Source: Balanoglossus misakiensis
Taxonomy: Eukaryota; Hemichordata
Direction of reading: 5' to 3'
Assembly (NCBI GenBank): GCA_040954595.2
Contig: CM082586.2
Location: forward strand, 1,674,001-1,738,000
DNA: 64,000 bases
How positions within the stretch are numbered: the stretch's first letter is position 1; the number at the start of each line of letters is the position of its first letter. The position numbers were made by a program, and so were the translations under genes. Of this stretch, positions 63,530 through 64,000 are shown in pieces. Below the pieces are notes generated by a model. It saw only the letters and a program-made list of their open reading frames with translations. It was not told the origin of the DNA and did not search any database.

Positions 63530-64000
63530 GAGCCTTGTCAATGATCTTCGCACCTGGTGTCCATCATGATTGTCGTGGAGATAGAACTGAACACAAAAGA
63601 AACCCTTCCTCGTCGAAACCGTTATGATTCCAGGGACGGGCAGTGTTTGATAACTGTAACCTGTAAACCCCCCACGGTTACAATTTTGTTATTTTGAAAT
63701 TGTTGCGTGATGTTTGTAATTAGGTTGAGTTCTTGCGGAGTAATCCTAGATGATTTGACATTTCCCATTCGGTTTAACCCCATATTTATTTACGGCCTTC
63801 GAACGACCAGAGCAAAGAAGACGGAACGTCTTACTGTCTGGTCAAAAATGCCCAATATTCCATGCTTAATACTAGCAACGATACAGGAACTGATATTTTG
63901 GCACTGAGTCAGGTACATGGCCTCCACTGCCTAGTAAACAGTTCAGACGATCTCTCTTGACACAGTATCTTACACTTTCCCTGGAATATGAACATGCAGC

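Larger units (their letters stand above)
56261..64000. other. Upstream region of Osr, no gene recognised
   Basis: 7.7 kb without recognisable coding sequence on either strand; the open frames are short and resemble nothing. Candidate regulatory motifs within it (a TATA-like site near 58039, a GATA-motif group at 62256-62397, and CREs at 61614, 63401 and 63522) are listed as separate entries or findings. No tRNA-like cloverleaf or transposon ends were noticed. Confidence 0.5.

Overview
The window is genomic DNA of an invertebrate bilaterian. Most likely it is a deuterostome such as a lancelet or hemichordate, but the species cannot be fixed from sequence alone. The evidence is short GT-AG introns, AT-rich non-coding DNA, many TTAA-flanked hairpin elements and microsatellites, and four genes close to their vertebrate counterparts. 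No operons, CRISPR arrays, rRNA or tRNA genes were seen.

Layout. 379-1180: foldback DNA element with long inverted ends, flanked by TTAA. 1229-7836 (-): complete RPN2 (ribophorin II, oligosaccharyltransferase subunit), 16 coding exons, 636 aa by my splicing. 7837-8329: a 493-bp head-to-head interval, probably a shared promoter. 8330-20626 (+): complete SMCHD1 (GHKL ATPase plus SMC hinge), 43 coding exons, 2055 aa. 23322-26082 (+): CRAL-TRIO lipid-transfer protein of the TTPA/TTPAL/clavesin type, 4 exons, 316 aa. 29338-56019 (-): odd-skipped related (Osr) zinc-finger gene, read as three coding exons, 328 aa, with a 23-kb first intron. 56020-64000: no recognisable coding sequence, but groups of promoter/enhancer-type motifs that may belong to Osr or to a gene beyond the edge.

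All splice junctions of RPN2, SMCHD1 and the CRAL-TRIO gene were followed by hand and keep frame from start to stop, so these three look intact. The main new observation is the first Osr exon. An isolated minus-strand exon at 55953-56019 begins with MPRAFLVK, the SNAG co-repressor motif known from Snail, Gfi and Ovol proteins. It has an in-frame upstream stop and a good splice donor, and is phase-compatible with the Osr zinc-finger exons. A SNAG-bearing Osr is not something I know as described; vertebrate OSR1/OSR2 begin MGSK, and the residues GSK appear just after the SNAG motif here.

The genes do not form a pathway. RPN2 acts in ER N-glycosylation, SMCHD1 in chromatin silencing, the CRAL-TRIO protein in lipid transport and Osr in developmental transcription. 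The rest is intron, intergenic DNA, miniature transposons (a 93-bp family with three full copies, two of them inside introns of RPN2 and SMCHD1) and candidate regulatory DNA.
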